Assembly (NCBI GenBank): GCA_934047225.1
Contig: OW203993.1
Coordinates: forward strand, 21,900,069 to 21,964,068
Direction: 5' to 3'
Source of the DNA: Ypsolopha sequella
Lineage: Eukaryota > Arthropoda > Insecta > Lepidoptera > Ypsolophidae
DNA: 64,000 bases
Made by a program: the position numbers and the translations under genes. Within the stretch, counting starts at the first letter, position 1. The number at the start of each line of letters is the position of its first letter. Shown piece by piece: positions 44,676 through 56,053 of the stretch. Under the pieces are notes generated by a model. It worked only from the letters and a program-made list of their open reading frames with translations. It was not told the origin of the DNA and made no database searches.

Positions 44676-45000
44676 CATCATCGTTATCATTATCTTTGCA
44701 AGTATGACTTTCGAAAAATAAAATTTTGAAATATAAAAATTAGATGCAAACACAATTACGCAAAAAAATGCCATTGCGAACAAACCGTTTTGTAAACTGG
44801 GTTGAATTTTATACATCATAGATGCATTATACTTATTATTGAAAACTAGCACGTGCACGGGTTAATGACCGCGGATCCACACCGCTCGTGAGAGCTAAGA
44901 AATAGCGCTCGCGGCCGGTGACGGCCGGTCGCGCAAACAGTTGAGGTGCGGGGATGCGGGGGCAAAATCACTAATTTGTCCAGGTTTATACGCAGCCTTA
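44676..45000. other. Interior of TIR element, no gene
   Basis: Includes a GC-richer piece at 44850-44960 with no recognisable identity. Confidence 0.4.
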
Positions 45001-45423
45001 AGTTACCCCTGCCATAAAACAAATAGCAATTTTTTACATTCACCCATCAGTTTCAATTTAAAGCGCTTCATTTTGTTATGTAACATGCTGATTGTAAATA
45101 TTTTTTAATACTATTTGAGATACGTCAATATTACCCCTGCCATTAAATAAATAGCAATTTCTTACATTTAACTATCGCTATCGATGATGCCAAATATGTG
45201 GTATTTCATTACACGACTATACTTACAATCTGAGATATATAATTAGCGCTGGGCTTTGGTTTCTTTTGTATTACCCCTGCCATTAAACAAATAGCAATTT
45301 CTTACATTTAGCCATCGATATCGATGATAAAAAATATGTGGTATTTCATATCATATTTATACTAAAGATATGAGATATATTTCATTGGCGCCGGGCCTGG
45401 GTTTTTTTTGAGCATTCACCTTT

Positions 45424-46316
45424 AATCTTATAAAAATATGTTTGATAAAATAATAAACGTACATGAACTAAATTAAAGATTTATTTAATTTATGCAGCAA
45501 TATATGTAAGGTATATACGATTTAAATGATAAGTAAAATCCATAATTATACAAGGTGAAATCTAATCAACCACCCGAACTCATACCGGAGACCTGGCCAG
45601 CGACCAGGAACAAGGTTTAATGATAATTTTTTTCGAAATCATAAAAAGAAAAAAAAGTCTGCTCCCGTTCACACCGGACTAGTTCAAATACAAATCCTAG
45701 TATAGGAGCCACTCCTCAGGCGTAAAAACAAAATGTTTTTTTTTCGCATGACTTTGTTATCAATACCTTTAAAATTTGACAGTTCATCCTGTACTGATAT
45801 CGAATCGTCGTATTAAGTACTTTCATGACAATCTTCAATGATACCCAATTTATTTTTAATGTATCCAAACAACCATGCCATGCAATTGATATAAAAAAAT
45901 AGGTTTTATACTCAGATTATTTAAAATATCACAAATTGTACGCCTTATGGTCAAGGATAGCCTCGATAAGTTTTTCAGTTGGTACTGCAGGTTTCCGGGG
46001 TATTCTTAAAAGGAACATAACAAAAAATACAGGGTAACAGTAAATTTTTCGTGTTCCCAGACTAACTGGACTAGTCAAAGTCATCCTAGTGGCGCAGTCG
46101 GTAGCGAACTTGTGACAACGTGTGAAAGCAAGAGGTTGCAGGTTAGAATAAGAATTTTTTTAATGTTTGTGTTTTTGAGTTTTCTTCTTTCTACTTTGTA
46201 ATGCAAGATTGCTTAATCTGCCGTTTCAGAAAACTAATTTCACCTTCGTAAACTTATAGCTAGTGTCTCTTGTTGTGTTGACTTGTTTTTTTTTTTACAT
46301 AGATTGTTATTATTGA
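45424..46316. other. Mostly unassigned; SINE inside
   Basis: No coding sequence apart from the SINE-like segment at 46080. Confidence 0.4.
46080..46145 (+). repeat. tRNA-derived SINE head
   Basis: TGGCGCAGTCGGTAGCG fits an RNA polymerase III A box and GGTTGCAGGTTAGAAT a degenerate B box about 45 bases later. AGCAAGAGGTTGCAGGTT matches the minus-strand modules at 17150-17410. Ends are not defined. Confidence 0.5.
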
Positions 46317-46617
46317 AATTATTATTCGTAAATAATGGACATGGAATTCTGTTGCTCACAGTTACAAGTTAACATCATGCCCTAGTATTACTTGTCGGTG
46401 GCGAATGAGATTCAATTGTTATAGATCTCTTGTGCTTCAACTTTTTTCAGGTTTTTGAACACTTGTCTCAGTAATAGTGATATTTTTTAATTTTTCTCTT
46501 CCAACATAAATCCCTAATCGCGTATCGAACGGCCGAAATACTTGGACGAATAAACCAGCCAAAATATTATGATAAAATTTTAATTATCACAAATTCGGGA
46601 GAACCCCGCCTGTTAAG
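46317..46617 (-). repeat. Direct repeat, candidate LTR (copy 1)
   Basis: About 300 bp, matching 48937-49257 in the same orientation with scattered differences and a few small indels. Shared blocks include CGCGTATCGAACGGCCGAAA and GGGAGAACCCCGCC. With gag-like frames between the copies on the minus strand, this would be the 3' LTR. Confidence 0.5.
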
Positions 46618-47861
46618 GACAAAATCACGCATAATCATCGAAATGTTAAGGATAATACCGCACTCTGCTACCAAACTTTAAGTAGTTAACTTTTGGGTAA
46701 ATGACAAATAAAAAAAAGGTCGATAAGTCGTACAGTCTATCTGAAGCTTACCTTACTGAATCCAAGTTGGTGTAGGCTGGCAGGAAACCGCGGACTTGCG
46801 AGCGGTTGTCGAGCGTTTAAATAAACGCCCGTTTATGTCGAGGTAAAAATTTGTCACCGTAAAATTCGTATATAGTTTATCACGAATGCACGTAGAAAGT
46901 AAGGTGAGGAATATAGTTCTTCTACATCATTGACCTTACGTCAATGTTCGACACTAATTAAAAAGTCACACACAAAATGGCCACGTATGAAACCGAAAAA
47001 TGGAAGGCGGGCGTCACACACAGTTCAATTCTCACTTATGTACAGTTAGTCCACGTATAATAGATATAACGATGTTAAACATAGTTTTACGGAAATAATA
47101 ATTAATATCACTTTAAGAAGTGTTAATTTTACAGAAAAGTTATGTAATTGCACAGATAAAAATCGGAAATTTACAGAAAAAAAAGTTAATTTTGCCAAAT
47201 ATTAACTGTAACATAACATTAAATGTATGTAATTAAACAGTATTTTTGTTAAATTATACATGTGTAATTTTACATCTTTCATTATGTAAAATCACAGTTA
47301 TGTAATTTTACATATTTGACAATTATGAAATTATGTAAAATCAGTCATGTAATTTTACATATTTGACAATTATGTAAAATCACAGTTATGTAAATTTACA
47401 TTTTCAATTTTTTCCCACCGACATCTTCAACGTAAAAAAAATTACGCAATGTGGCCCACACAACACACCAATTTTAATCCTCGTCGCCAAATAGTCTGTA
47501 TACGGGATAGTGAAGGAAACACAGGAGCTTGTTCAACGGTATAATCTCGACTGACTCACAGACGCACAAAGTGAACCTACCTACATATAGCACATACACT
47601 TTCTTAGATTTCCAGCAAAGGAATTGAGAAGACAAAAATGAAACAAAGAAACTTGAATAACTTCTGTAAAATTAACATGGACGAGTCCAATTTTGTTTTT
47701 GTAAAAAATCCGTTTATTATGTTCAGCTCAGTGGTCGTACGTGGTCAAAGAATTGGTAGATAGTAATTTTTAGTCATTTGCCACACTTGGAAACACCTCT
47801 GACAACACCTCGGGGATATATGTCATGAAGATATGTGTATTGTGAATGTTTGTCAAGTAAA
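46618..47861. other. Between direct repeats, no gene
   Basis: Includes a low-complexity block (47100-47410) where ATGTAATTTTACAT-type near-palindromes recur. Confidence 0.4.
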
Positions 47862-48329
47862 TCATATTTTGTTTGTTTTGCTAACGCTCCACCAGAGCCA
47901 TAAAATTTTACTAGTTTCTACACTCTTTGCATGTTGACTTTTGTGAGTGTGTGTGCCTATTCGCGCCGTTTTTGAGTAGAGATTTGTGTGACGGTAGCTC
48001 GTCTTCGTATTTGCTTTAACCCAAGCTTTTTGCTTTATGGACTGATATTGGACGGCCATTTGAGCTATCCCGCTTCCTACTTTCCTGCAGAGGCCATAAA
48101 TGCTAAGCTTTTGGTCCGAGTTGAGTTTACCCTCTGTGGAGATGGTGCAGACCTCGTGTAGACAGTCTTCTACGGTACTGATCCATCTTAGGAGGTCAGG
48201 GGTCGAGATGGATTGTGGGGCTGAATCATCCTCAACTGTTGGCCGGGGTTGTGGTGGTGGCGGGGATCTTGAAGTCATGTTACTTCGATTAAATCGACTA
48301 TCCATATTAGAAATATTATTAATAGACAC
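47862..48329 (-). CDS. Gag-like or unknown TE ORF
   Basis: 155 codons from ATG 48327-48329. Asn/Ser-rich start, a poly-Pro stretch (PPPPQPRPT), then a helical segment (DLLRWISTVEDCLHEV ... LSIYGLCRKVGSGIAQM), then a His/Lys-rich tail. The length and pattern suggest an N-terminal gag or ORF1 fragment, but no zinc knuckle or family motif is visible. It lies between the two direct repeats and in their inferred orientation. Confidence 0.35.
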   Translation of the reverse strand: MSINNISNMDSRFNRSNMTSRSPPPPQPRPTVEDDSAPQSISTPDLLRWISTVEDCLHEVCTISTEGKLNSDQKLSIYGLCRKVGSGIAQMAVQYQSIKQKAWVKANTKTSYRHTNLYSKTARIGTHTHKSQHAKSVETSKILWLWWSVSKTNKI

Positions 48330-48567
48330 TTAGTAGCACATAATCACAAGCAAACGTACATGGCACACTTTAGATTGCTAGCACACGCAGTATTTTTTTT
48401 TTCGCAAATAATTAATTTGAAAGTATATTTTTTCAACTAGAAGCACGTCCGCACATGACGACGAACGATGGATGGATCTCATCGTTCGATCCCATCTAAT
48501 AAAGTAGTATTTGCATGAGCTTTGAGCTACACTACTTAAAAATCAGTAACAGTACATACAGCAGCTC

Positions 48568-48717
48568 CTACTTGTGCTCCTCGAGTTGCCTGAATTCTTG
48601 CCAAGGTATGTTAATTTGATCCCAAAGGGAACTCTTTTTCTGCGTGAGCTCCCTCTGTAGCTCATCGATTTTAGTAACAAGCCGAAACAGATCGCTCCTA
48701 TTGTTCTGGGGCTCCAT
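48568..48717 (-). CDS. Small coiled-coil ORF, unknown
   Basis: 49 codons from ATG 48715-48717: NNRSDLFRLVTKIDELQREL, then TQKKSSLW and ending EEHK. It is short and probably coiled coil, and lies upstream of the gag-like ORF on the same strand between the direct repeats. It may be the first part of the same degraded gene. Confidence 0.25.
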   Translation of the reverse strand: MEPQNNRSDLFRLVTKIDELQRELTQKKSSLWDQINIPWQEFRQLEEHK

Positions 48718-48936
48718 TGCAACACCAATGTGTAACTACCGGCGAACCGTGCAAGTGTTTATAATGGTACATTACTGCAAAGACCAGTTAGTAAGCCTTG
48801 TGATGGCAAAATAACGATTTTACTGAACCACACATATGTTCTATACGGTCCTTGTTTATAAAGAGATACGTGATCTTTTTTTCTTTGTATAACGTCGTTC
48901 CATTTTATGTTTATGTGGTATAACAATTGAACGTTT

Positions 48937-49257
48937 ATTATTATCCGTGAATAATGGACATGGGATTCTGTTGCTCACTCATGCCCTAGTATTACTCGTC
49001 GGTGGCGAAGCAGATTTAATTGTTATAGATCTCTTGTGGTTCAACTTGTTTCAGTTTTTTGAATACTTGTCTCAGTACTAGTGATATTTTTCAATTGTTC
49101 TCTTCCAACATAAATTTCTAATCGCGTATCGAACGGCCGAAATACTTGGACGAATGAACCAGCCGAAATATTAAGATCAAATTATAATCAACACAAATCC
49201 GTGAAATTCCGTGAATGAATTCGAAAAGAGACAAAATCGGGAGAACCCCGCCTTAAG
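48937..49257 (-). repeat. Direct repeat, candidate LTR (copy 2)
   Basis: Partner of 46317-46617, about 2.6 kb away. It has an extra CCGTGAAATTCCGTGAATGA segment near its right end. It does not start with a clean TG or end with a clean CA, so LTR status is unproven. Confidence 0.5.
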
Positions 49258-49371
49258 ATCGTCACTAAATTTGATCATCGGTCTGCCTCTTAATATTTAT
49301 TTTATTTAAAATATTTTAATATTTAGTATTTGCTATCATTATAAGCTAAAATGCTGAACCCTGTTTTTGCC

Positions 49372-49619
49372 CCATTTATACTCTATTTTAATAGGGCAAA
49401 TAATGTTTGTAAACAACTTTATAACCTAAAAGTGATAAAATATATGTCCAACAGCAATTTTTGCTGCACAATTAAACATATTAATGTACGTGAGTTCACT
49501 TTTATTAGTTTAAACCAAAATGTATAGGTATAAAAATGCTTTCTTACATCATATTTCATCACTTAGGTTACAAAGTTGTTTACAAACATTATTTGCCGTA
49601 TTCAAATAGAGTATAGGGG
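49372..49619. mobile_element. MITE with long inverted repeats
   Basis: About 250 bp. The arms at 49376-49447 and 49547-49617 are about 70 bp each, nearly complementary (TATACTCTATTT..., GGCAAATAATGTTTGTAAAC, AACTTT.TAACCTAA). The core is about 100 bp and non-coding. Superfamily not assigned. Confidence 0.7.
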
Positions 49620-49920
49620 TGCGGACTTTTAATAATAACCACAGGTCAACGAACCTATTATGAAAATAATATTATTTATACCATATTTATAACACCAATC
49701 TCGTGGCCCAGCGTCTCCCATGACGAAAGGATGTCGCCTCCGCCGACAATCGATTTCAGGAATCTTCTTTCCGTAGCAACCGACGGAACCCTTCGTTTCG
49801 ACACGATCGATCATGTGTAGTTCACGAGGTTCAAGCATCAAAACACACAAACAATGAAAAACCCGAAAACCCTGGAACCGGAAATAAAACCATGTTAGAA
49901 AAAAAAACAGATTTACCACA
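49620..49920. other. LARD left flank, no gene
   Basis: A minus-strand frame (49629-49919) shows no motif. The last four bases (CACA, 49917-49920) are the target duplication of the LTR element that follows. Confidence 0.4.
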
Positions 49921-50145
49921 TGTTAGCTATTACAGGTTTTTATTACATGTATTTGTTATTTTAAATAATCATAGTCAAGTAGGGATATTCATTGTGAGAC
50001 AGCTGGCAACACACAGCTGTCAATTGGCAGTTTTGGCGGTATTATTGTAAGACTCTGTAAGAGGGGATAGTGTCCCCAATAAAACTATATCAAAATATCT
50101 TATCCACCTGTCTTATTTATAGTATATCATTAGATAATATTATCA
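49921..50145 (+). repeat. LARD left LTR
   Basis: 225 bp, TGTTAGCTATTACAGG to AATATTATCA. Read base by base, it is identical to 56980-57204. It contains AATAAA inside CCCCAATAAAACTATATC, a possible polyadenylation signal for the R region. Confidence 0.93.
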
Positions 50146-50540
50146 ATTCAGAAGTGCTATAAATATACCTAAAAGCCCAAATAAAACCGCTCAGAAACAA
50201 AAAGAAAGATTGCGTTGTAAAATGGTGGCGTGACGTTTTCAGTTGTGTTTTCAAGATCAAAATGGACTGCATAAAGTGAAATAATAGTTTTTCATAGCCC
50301 TATTAGACGATAACAATAACTTTTAAACAAAGTTAAGTGTAATTAAGTACTTAAACCTCATCTACTTTAAATTGTGAAACAACCAGAGCGGTCATTGACC
50401 CCGCTACAGGACTATCAATTTGCATCAGAAAGAAATGGAAAAATGTTCAGAAAATGATGGAAAAACAAACAAATGGAGGCTAAACCCTAGATTACGGAAC
50501 GCTGGTATCTAAGAAAAACTGAAAAATGTGATATTAAGTG

Positions 50541-51050
50541 ATCAATTTACTGATCGAGTAACAATAGGCTTGTGTCTTTGAAAGGAGTGTTATACAGAGA
50601 TTGTATGTAATGGAATGTTTGATCATTATATTTATTTTCTTCGGTGAAATAAATGCATGGACATAATTGAGCCAGTTACCATAAGTTTATGCAATAATGT
50701 TACTTGGAAAACAATTTTGGAGATACACATACAAAAATAAATAAACAAACATGAGTTATTAAGCAAGTGAGTATTGAAGGAAATCTGTGACTGGAATCTG
50801 GAATATATTCACGCTGTGATATTATGCTGTGATACCTACTGAAAATTATTCTGAATCAATTTATTGATCGAGTAATACTAGGCTTGTGTCTTTGAAAGGA
50901 GTGTTATACAGAGATTGTATGTCATGGAATGTTTGATCATTATATTTATTTTCTTCGGTGAAATAAATGCATGGACATAATTGAGCCAGTGACCATAAGT
51001 TTATGCAATAATGTTACTTGGAAAACAATTTTGGAGATACACAACAAATA
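50541..51050. repeat. 195-bp direct duplication in LARD
   Basis: The block 50541-50735 recurs at about 50855-51048 (offset 314 bp) with few differences, including CTTTGAAAGGAGTGTTATAC and AATGCATGGACATAATTGAG. Non-coding. Confidence 0.85.
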
Positions 51051-51985
51051 AGGATATTGACTAGAAGCTACAATTTAATATATAACGTGAACACACATGA
51101 AATAAGAGTGAAAAAGATAAATGGAAATTTATAATATACAGTTATGGTGCAAGGATCACACTTGCAGGAAATAACTTTCAGGTTTTTCTTAATGTCAGTA
51201 AAATAAAACTGCATGGAGTTTTTGATTGGAGGAAATTCCTACTAACCACTGTGAAGGAGTTGAGAATGATTATTTTCAGTATATTGGCTTTAAGTTGTAA
51301 TTTTTCAGAATTTGAATGCACATTATAAGAGTGAAATCGAGGAAATTCAATAATAAAGAGGGAGTGCACAATATCATACTTTCAGGGTTTACTTTCAGGA
51401 AATTATTTTCAGTTTTGTTGAAGTACTGCCAAGGAGGGTTACAGCTGTAAACAAAAATACAAATATTGGGAACAGTAAGGTTTTGAGAAATGTGTAAATC
51501 AATGTGAAACCAACCAGACGACATGGTGGTATGGGTATATGTTTATATTTTCATTACTTAGTGTGTCCAAATGCACAAGGAAGAGTGAGGTAATACCATT
51601 CTTTATTATTATCATTCTGGCTATGGATTTTAATCCATTGTATTGATTAATTCTTTATTGAGGACCAGTAAACCTTGTATTTGTTAATGAAGTTATGCTT
51701 TTGGACCCTACAGTTACACTTTCAACAAGTAATTTCAAGTTAACTTTTAATGGCTGACTCACCTGTTATGATATAACAAACAGTAGCAAATGTCTTGTAA
51801 TAAAAATAAATAAATAAAATAATGGTGAGTGAGGAATGAAAGTATTGGAAGTTGGTTTGAAGCATATATTGGATACACAAATATTTACATAAAATATAGG
51901 CGATGGACAATGCAAAAGTTTAAGGGTTTAGCTCTGTTCAGTATAAGTAATTGATTGTTTTCTTACTAGATTTTGCTGTTGGTGC
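51051..51985. other. LARD interior, no gene
   Basis: AT-rich. Only short antisense frames without motifs. Confidence 0.5.
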
Positions 51986-52432
51986 CTGAGGCCGATTCAC
52001 AGTGTGAACGCGGTATTTCATCAACTACAATCTGAGACCGACCCACCTTGTGTGCGAACGCGGTATATGTTTAATGAATTTTATCAATCTGAGACCGACC
52101 CACCTTGTGTGCGAAAGCGGTATATGGTTCATGAATTTTATCAATCTGAGACCGACCCACCTTGTGTGCGAACGCGGTATATGTTTCATGAACTTTATCA
52201 AGCTGAGACCGATTCACATTGTGTGTGAACGCGGTATATGTTTCATGAATTTTATCAATCTGAGACCGATTCACATTGTGTGTGAACGCGGTATATGTTT
52301 CATGAATTTTATCAATCTGAGACCGATTCACATTGTGTGTGAACGCGGTATATGTTTCATGAATTTTATTAATCTGAGACCGAACCACCTAGTGTGTGAG
52401 CACAGTATATTTCATCGACTACATATAGCAGC
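51986..52432. repeat. 57-bp minisatellite in LARD
   Basis: Unit CTGAGACCGATTCACATTGT then GTGTGAACGCGGTATATGTT and TCATGAATTTTATCAAT. Copies start at 52032, 52089, 52146, 52203, 52260, 52317 and 52374, with degenerate edge copies sharing TATTTCATC-ACTACA. The period is 19 codons, so open frames (128 and 105 codons) run through without being evidence of a gene. Confidence 0.93.
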
Positions 52433-52524
52433 ATGAAGAGTTCTGTCTGCACTGAAGCAGCCTGTGGACGCCTACAATGCTTAAGAATATATATATCCTA
52501 CTGATAAATCTATAACATAACATA

Positions 52525-52695
52525 CATGCTCTTTATTGTGCACGGAAACAAAAGAAGTTATAAAATATGTTAGAGAGGGTACAATGGGTGGTCTTATTGT
52601 TTGACAGATTTCTTCCAGACAACCTTTGGGTGATAGATAATGTAAAATAGAGGATGGTGCGTAGGTGGTGTAAAGAAAATAGATAAGATAAAAAT
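52525..52695 (-). repeat. LINE 3' end fragment inside LARD
   Basis: Contains GGTTGTCTGGAAGAAATCTG and GTGCACAATAAAGAG on the minus strand, matching the tail of the LINE at 27035-27200. A 5'-truncated copy carried within the LARD. Confidence 0.7.
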
Positions 52696-52699
52696 TTAT

Positions 52700-53400
52700 T
52701 TAGCTTTCTTGTTGTACAAAAGGTCTTGAATAATAAGTATCAAACAAGGACCCTGTAAGGGCGCTGCTAAATTTAGTCAGTGACTATAATATAATAAATA
52801 ACTTATTTCTTATGTTACCTAAATATTAAATTATCTACATGTCAAAATACATACTAATCTATAATGATTGATTGAATGTGTTTTAATGTATGTGGTACAA
52901 ACAAATAAAATAAATATGTATTGTATATAGATTACTTACTTAAGGGGCTTACTATAGTCAAATAGGTACTTCCAAAGCTTACTCCTAGTTTATAGTGCAA
53001 CCAAAAATATTGAAAAAATGTATTATGAATTATCAACTCTAAGACAACATGCAACATTTATCTTTTTCAAACCACGCTTAGCCTATTTAATACATTTATG
53101 CTTTCATAAATAGATATAAACTTGATAGCTATAAAGATAACATAGGATTATTCAATCAAACAATCACGTCCATGTGAAAAGTATTATTTTCTCCTATTTC
53201 GCCCTATCAAGGACGCAGCGAGCGTCGCAACAGCCACTATGCATCGCCACTATGTTATATAAACGTTATTTTAATGTCGTTTCCGTCGATATTTGTACCA
53301 ACAAACATCGAGCTGCTAATTTGGCGACAGTAATCGCCTTAAGTAAACCTTTGGTTTTGCATTGTTAATTTTTAAGTAGAATCTTTATTTTGTTAACAAA
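52700..53400. other. LARD interior, no gene
   Basis: AT-rich, nothing recognised. Confidence 0.5.
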
Positions 53401-53404
53401 TACC

Positions 53405-53560
53405 GAATCATTCATATTTTATATCCTTTATTGTACACAGAAACATAAACTAAGACAACAAAATAAAATATATATATATATGTATATTTATACATAAAAG
53501 CGGGCTTACCTTTACAGGAGGTTTCTTCCAGCCAATAAGTGTTGTGGGGAAAATTTATAC
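53405..53560 (-). repeat. Second LINE 3' end fragment inside LARD
   Basis: Related tail (GTGTACAATAAAGGATATAA; CTGGAAGAAACCTCC) with an inserted ATATAT run. A more diverged subfamily of the same retroposon. Confidence 0.6.
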
Positions 53561-54125
53561 TGAACAGCAGTGGGGAGAGGTAGAATTTTATTATGACGTT
53601 GACAAACAAAAAAAAAGAATATATATAATAATAATAATAAGAAAAACACCGCGTGATGCAAGAGCCAATTCTAAGAGTTCTTAATTAAGATAAGGCCCCC
53701 CTTTCATCATACAAAAAGAAAAAGCATTGATAATTTTATGATGACAGTGTATTTGAATGAAGTATGATAAAATCAGTTGAATGAACTGGTTGGCGGCAAG
53801 CATGTACAATTTATGACTCTGACACTGAGGTAACACTGGTTGAAATAGTTTACCTGTTTATCAGAAGAGGCCATCGGTTTTATAAATAAGTATATTAATT
53901 TTGGTACATTTTCCTAGTTTCCGATTGAAGAAATAACTATTGAAATGAGGTCTTTATCGACACTTTTCTCATAGTTGTGACAAATAGGAATGACACGCTG
54001 GCCTTAATAATATTTTATTATCTGTAATTGCCAGTATTTTTAGTTAATTTTATATTAATTTAGAACTGTAATTTCGCTGTTCTTCCGGAGTCCGTCCCTC
54101 TTACACTGCGACTTTTTCCGCATCG

Positions 54126-54353
54126 AGTACCGATGAACGTTGCAACCGTGACATATCCTCCTAAGTACCGATGAACGTTGCAACCGTGACATATCCTCCT
54201 AAGTACCGATGAACGTTGCAACCGTGACATATCCTCCTAAGTACCGATGAACGTTGCAACCGTGACATATCCTCCTAAGTACCGATGAACGTTGCAACCG
54301 TGACATATCCTCCTAAGTACCGATGAACGTTGCAACCGTGACATATCCTCCTA
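54126..54353. repeat. 38-bp minisatellite, 6 identical copies
   Basis: Unit AGTACCGATGAACGTTGCAA plus CCGTGACATATCCTCCTA, six copies that I read as identical, with no spacers. It is GC-richer than the surrounding LARD. Confidence 0.95.
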
Positions 54354-54359
54354 AGACTG

Positions 54360-56022
54360 TCAACTAATCCACATAAGTAATTTGACTTTCACAACACAAT
54401 ATTTATTCTTATAGACAATAAATATAAATAACGTATATATACAAATGAACATTGTAGGTATGTACATTATGCTTGCATTAAAAATATTGAGTAATGAGTA
54501 TGTAAATATTGTATGATTGGATTTAAAAAAAAATTAATTAAATATGACCTAATAAACACAAAGCTGCAACTATAATTAAGCTTCACACAACTCCATCATT
54601 ATAATTATTCCATAATGTTAAGAATAGTGATGAAGTGAACCTTGCTTTTCTATTGCAAGATAACGTTAATTGTAAGGTTATTACAACTTAAATTTAAGTA
54701 AACAACTTGTAGTAACATTTCAAATAACTCAATAAGTAACGAGATTACATTTTAAATGCATTTTATAATTTAATACCTATATGTTTGTGTTGTGTTCGGT
54801 ATCGATTTTATTTGCTCAGTGGTATCGATTGGTCAAACCAGTAAAATTACTAATTTTGTGAAATAAATTAAACATATCCAAGAAGACCCTTCATTGTTAC
54901 GATGTTGTAAGCCTCGCATATTCTGTTAATTTTCCACGTGGTCAAATCAGTTTGACAAAATAGTTTGACTACGTGGAGGCAGCGATTTTATTTTGCTTTT
55001 TGACCCTTTAAAAATAAATGTTTTAATTATTTGACAACTAAAGATGTAATTTGTTGACCTAAATGGACTCACCAAATTGTTGTATTTAAATAAAATTATG
55101 ATGATGAAGTCCAGGAATAGGGACATTCCTCATACAGGATGGCCGATGCGCACTGCAAGGGTGCGTGTGATAGGTATCATGTGCATGACGAGCGCTGTCC
55201 GCGGCGGCAGCGTCTGCGCTGTGCCTCTTGTCAATTTTGAGCAGTCATGCTTATTTATTTATTATTTTTTTTTGTACAAGAAGCAAATTTCATAAGTACT
55301 TATAATTATACATGCCTTGCAAAACTACCTATATAAACAGTTGGTCTGCAGGAATGAGTCACGAGATTTGCGGAAAGGAAATAATTTGTGGGAAAGTTAC
55401 TTAAATATTTTTCTTTAGTTAGATGATCAATTGTGTGGTGTCTCTAAAAGATATTGTTCAGATGTGGTAGGTAATTGTAATTATTAATTGTAAATAGGCC
55501 CTTAAAATTCATCCATTAACCATGGATGTCAATTGCCAACCTTACACCATTATTCACGTCATGCCTTTGACTCAGCTGTAGTAGTTACTTAAAATTATAA
55601 TGATAAAAAAAATCGTTAGCAAACAATATCAAAAAATATATATATATCTTAAAATAGGGTTACAGAAACTAGAAGTTTACAAATAAGAAGGTAAGAGAAT
55701 TTGAAACGCAGTGTCCAATACAACAGAGTTGCAAAAATATAGCAGCATCCTTAAAATTACATTTTAAAGTGTAAAATTTGTTTAGCAGACTCCTCAATCT
55801 TTGTTAAGAAGGGGTATGATATCTCAACTTTCTGGTTATCAGTCTTTCTGGGAGAGAATATAATATACTTATTGTTATTATTGTTAATTATTAATTACCT
55901 TCTAATAAAACAATTAATTAGTTATTAATTCACAAGTTTAAATTATGATTTTATTTGATTGTTTTGGACACCATGCTATCTTAATCAATTTACATAACTA
56001 AACTTTACAAATATCACTAGCT

Positions 56023-56053
<31 letters not shown>

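Larger units (their letters stand above)
41241..45423. mobile_element. 4.2-kb TIR element, non-coding
   Basis: Outer ends share AAAGG(A/T)GAATGCTCA and, further in, AACCCAGGCCCGGCGC in inverted orientation (41241 and 45423). Subterminal modules built on ATTGCTATTTGTTT plus GGCAGGGGTAA recur: plus strand near 41374 and 41936, minus strand near 45003-45040, 45131-45170 and 45280-45320. The right end holds about 2.5 tandem copies of a roughly 145-bp module. The interior holds an 8-bp satellite and no credible gene. The target duplication is not found. Superfamily unknown; it could also be a foldback-type element. Confidence 0.55.

Noticed and set aside
43050..44858. Many long ORFs on both strands (up to about 300 codons of YRRIDVS or IRRYVDT repeats)
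   Set aside because: They are a by-product of an 8-bp satellite without stop codons. Every frame is open, and the codon pattern is dictated by the repeat.
52050..52436. 128-codon repetitive protein in the LARD
   Set aside because: The frame is open only because the satellite period is 57 bp. The antisense frame is equally open.
54126..54353. CRISPR-like array of 38-bp repeats
   Set aside because: The repeats are directly adjacent with no spacers, and the genome is eukaryotic.
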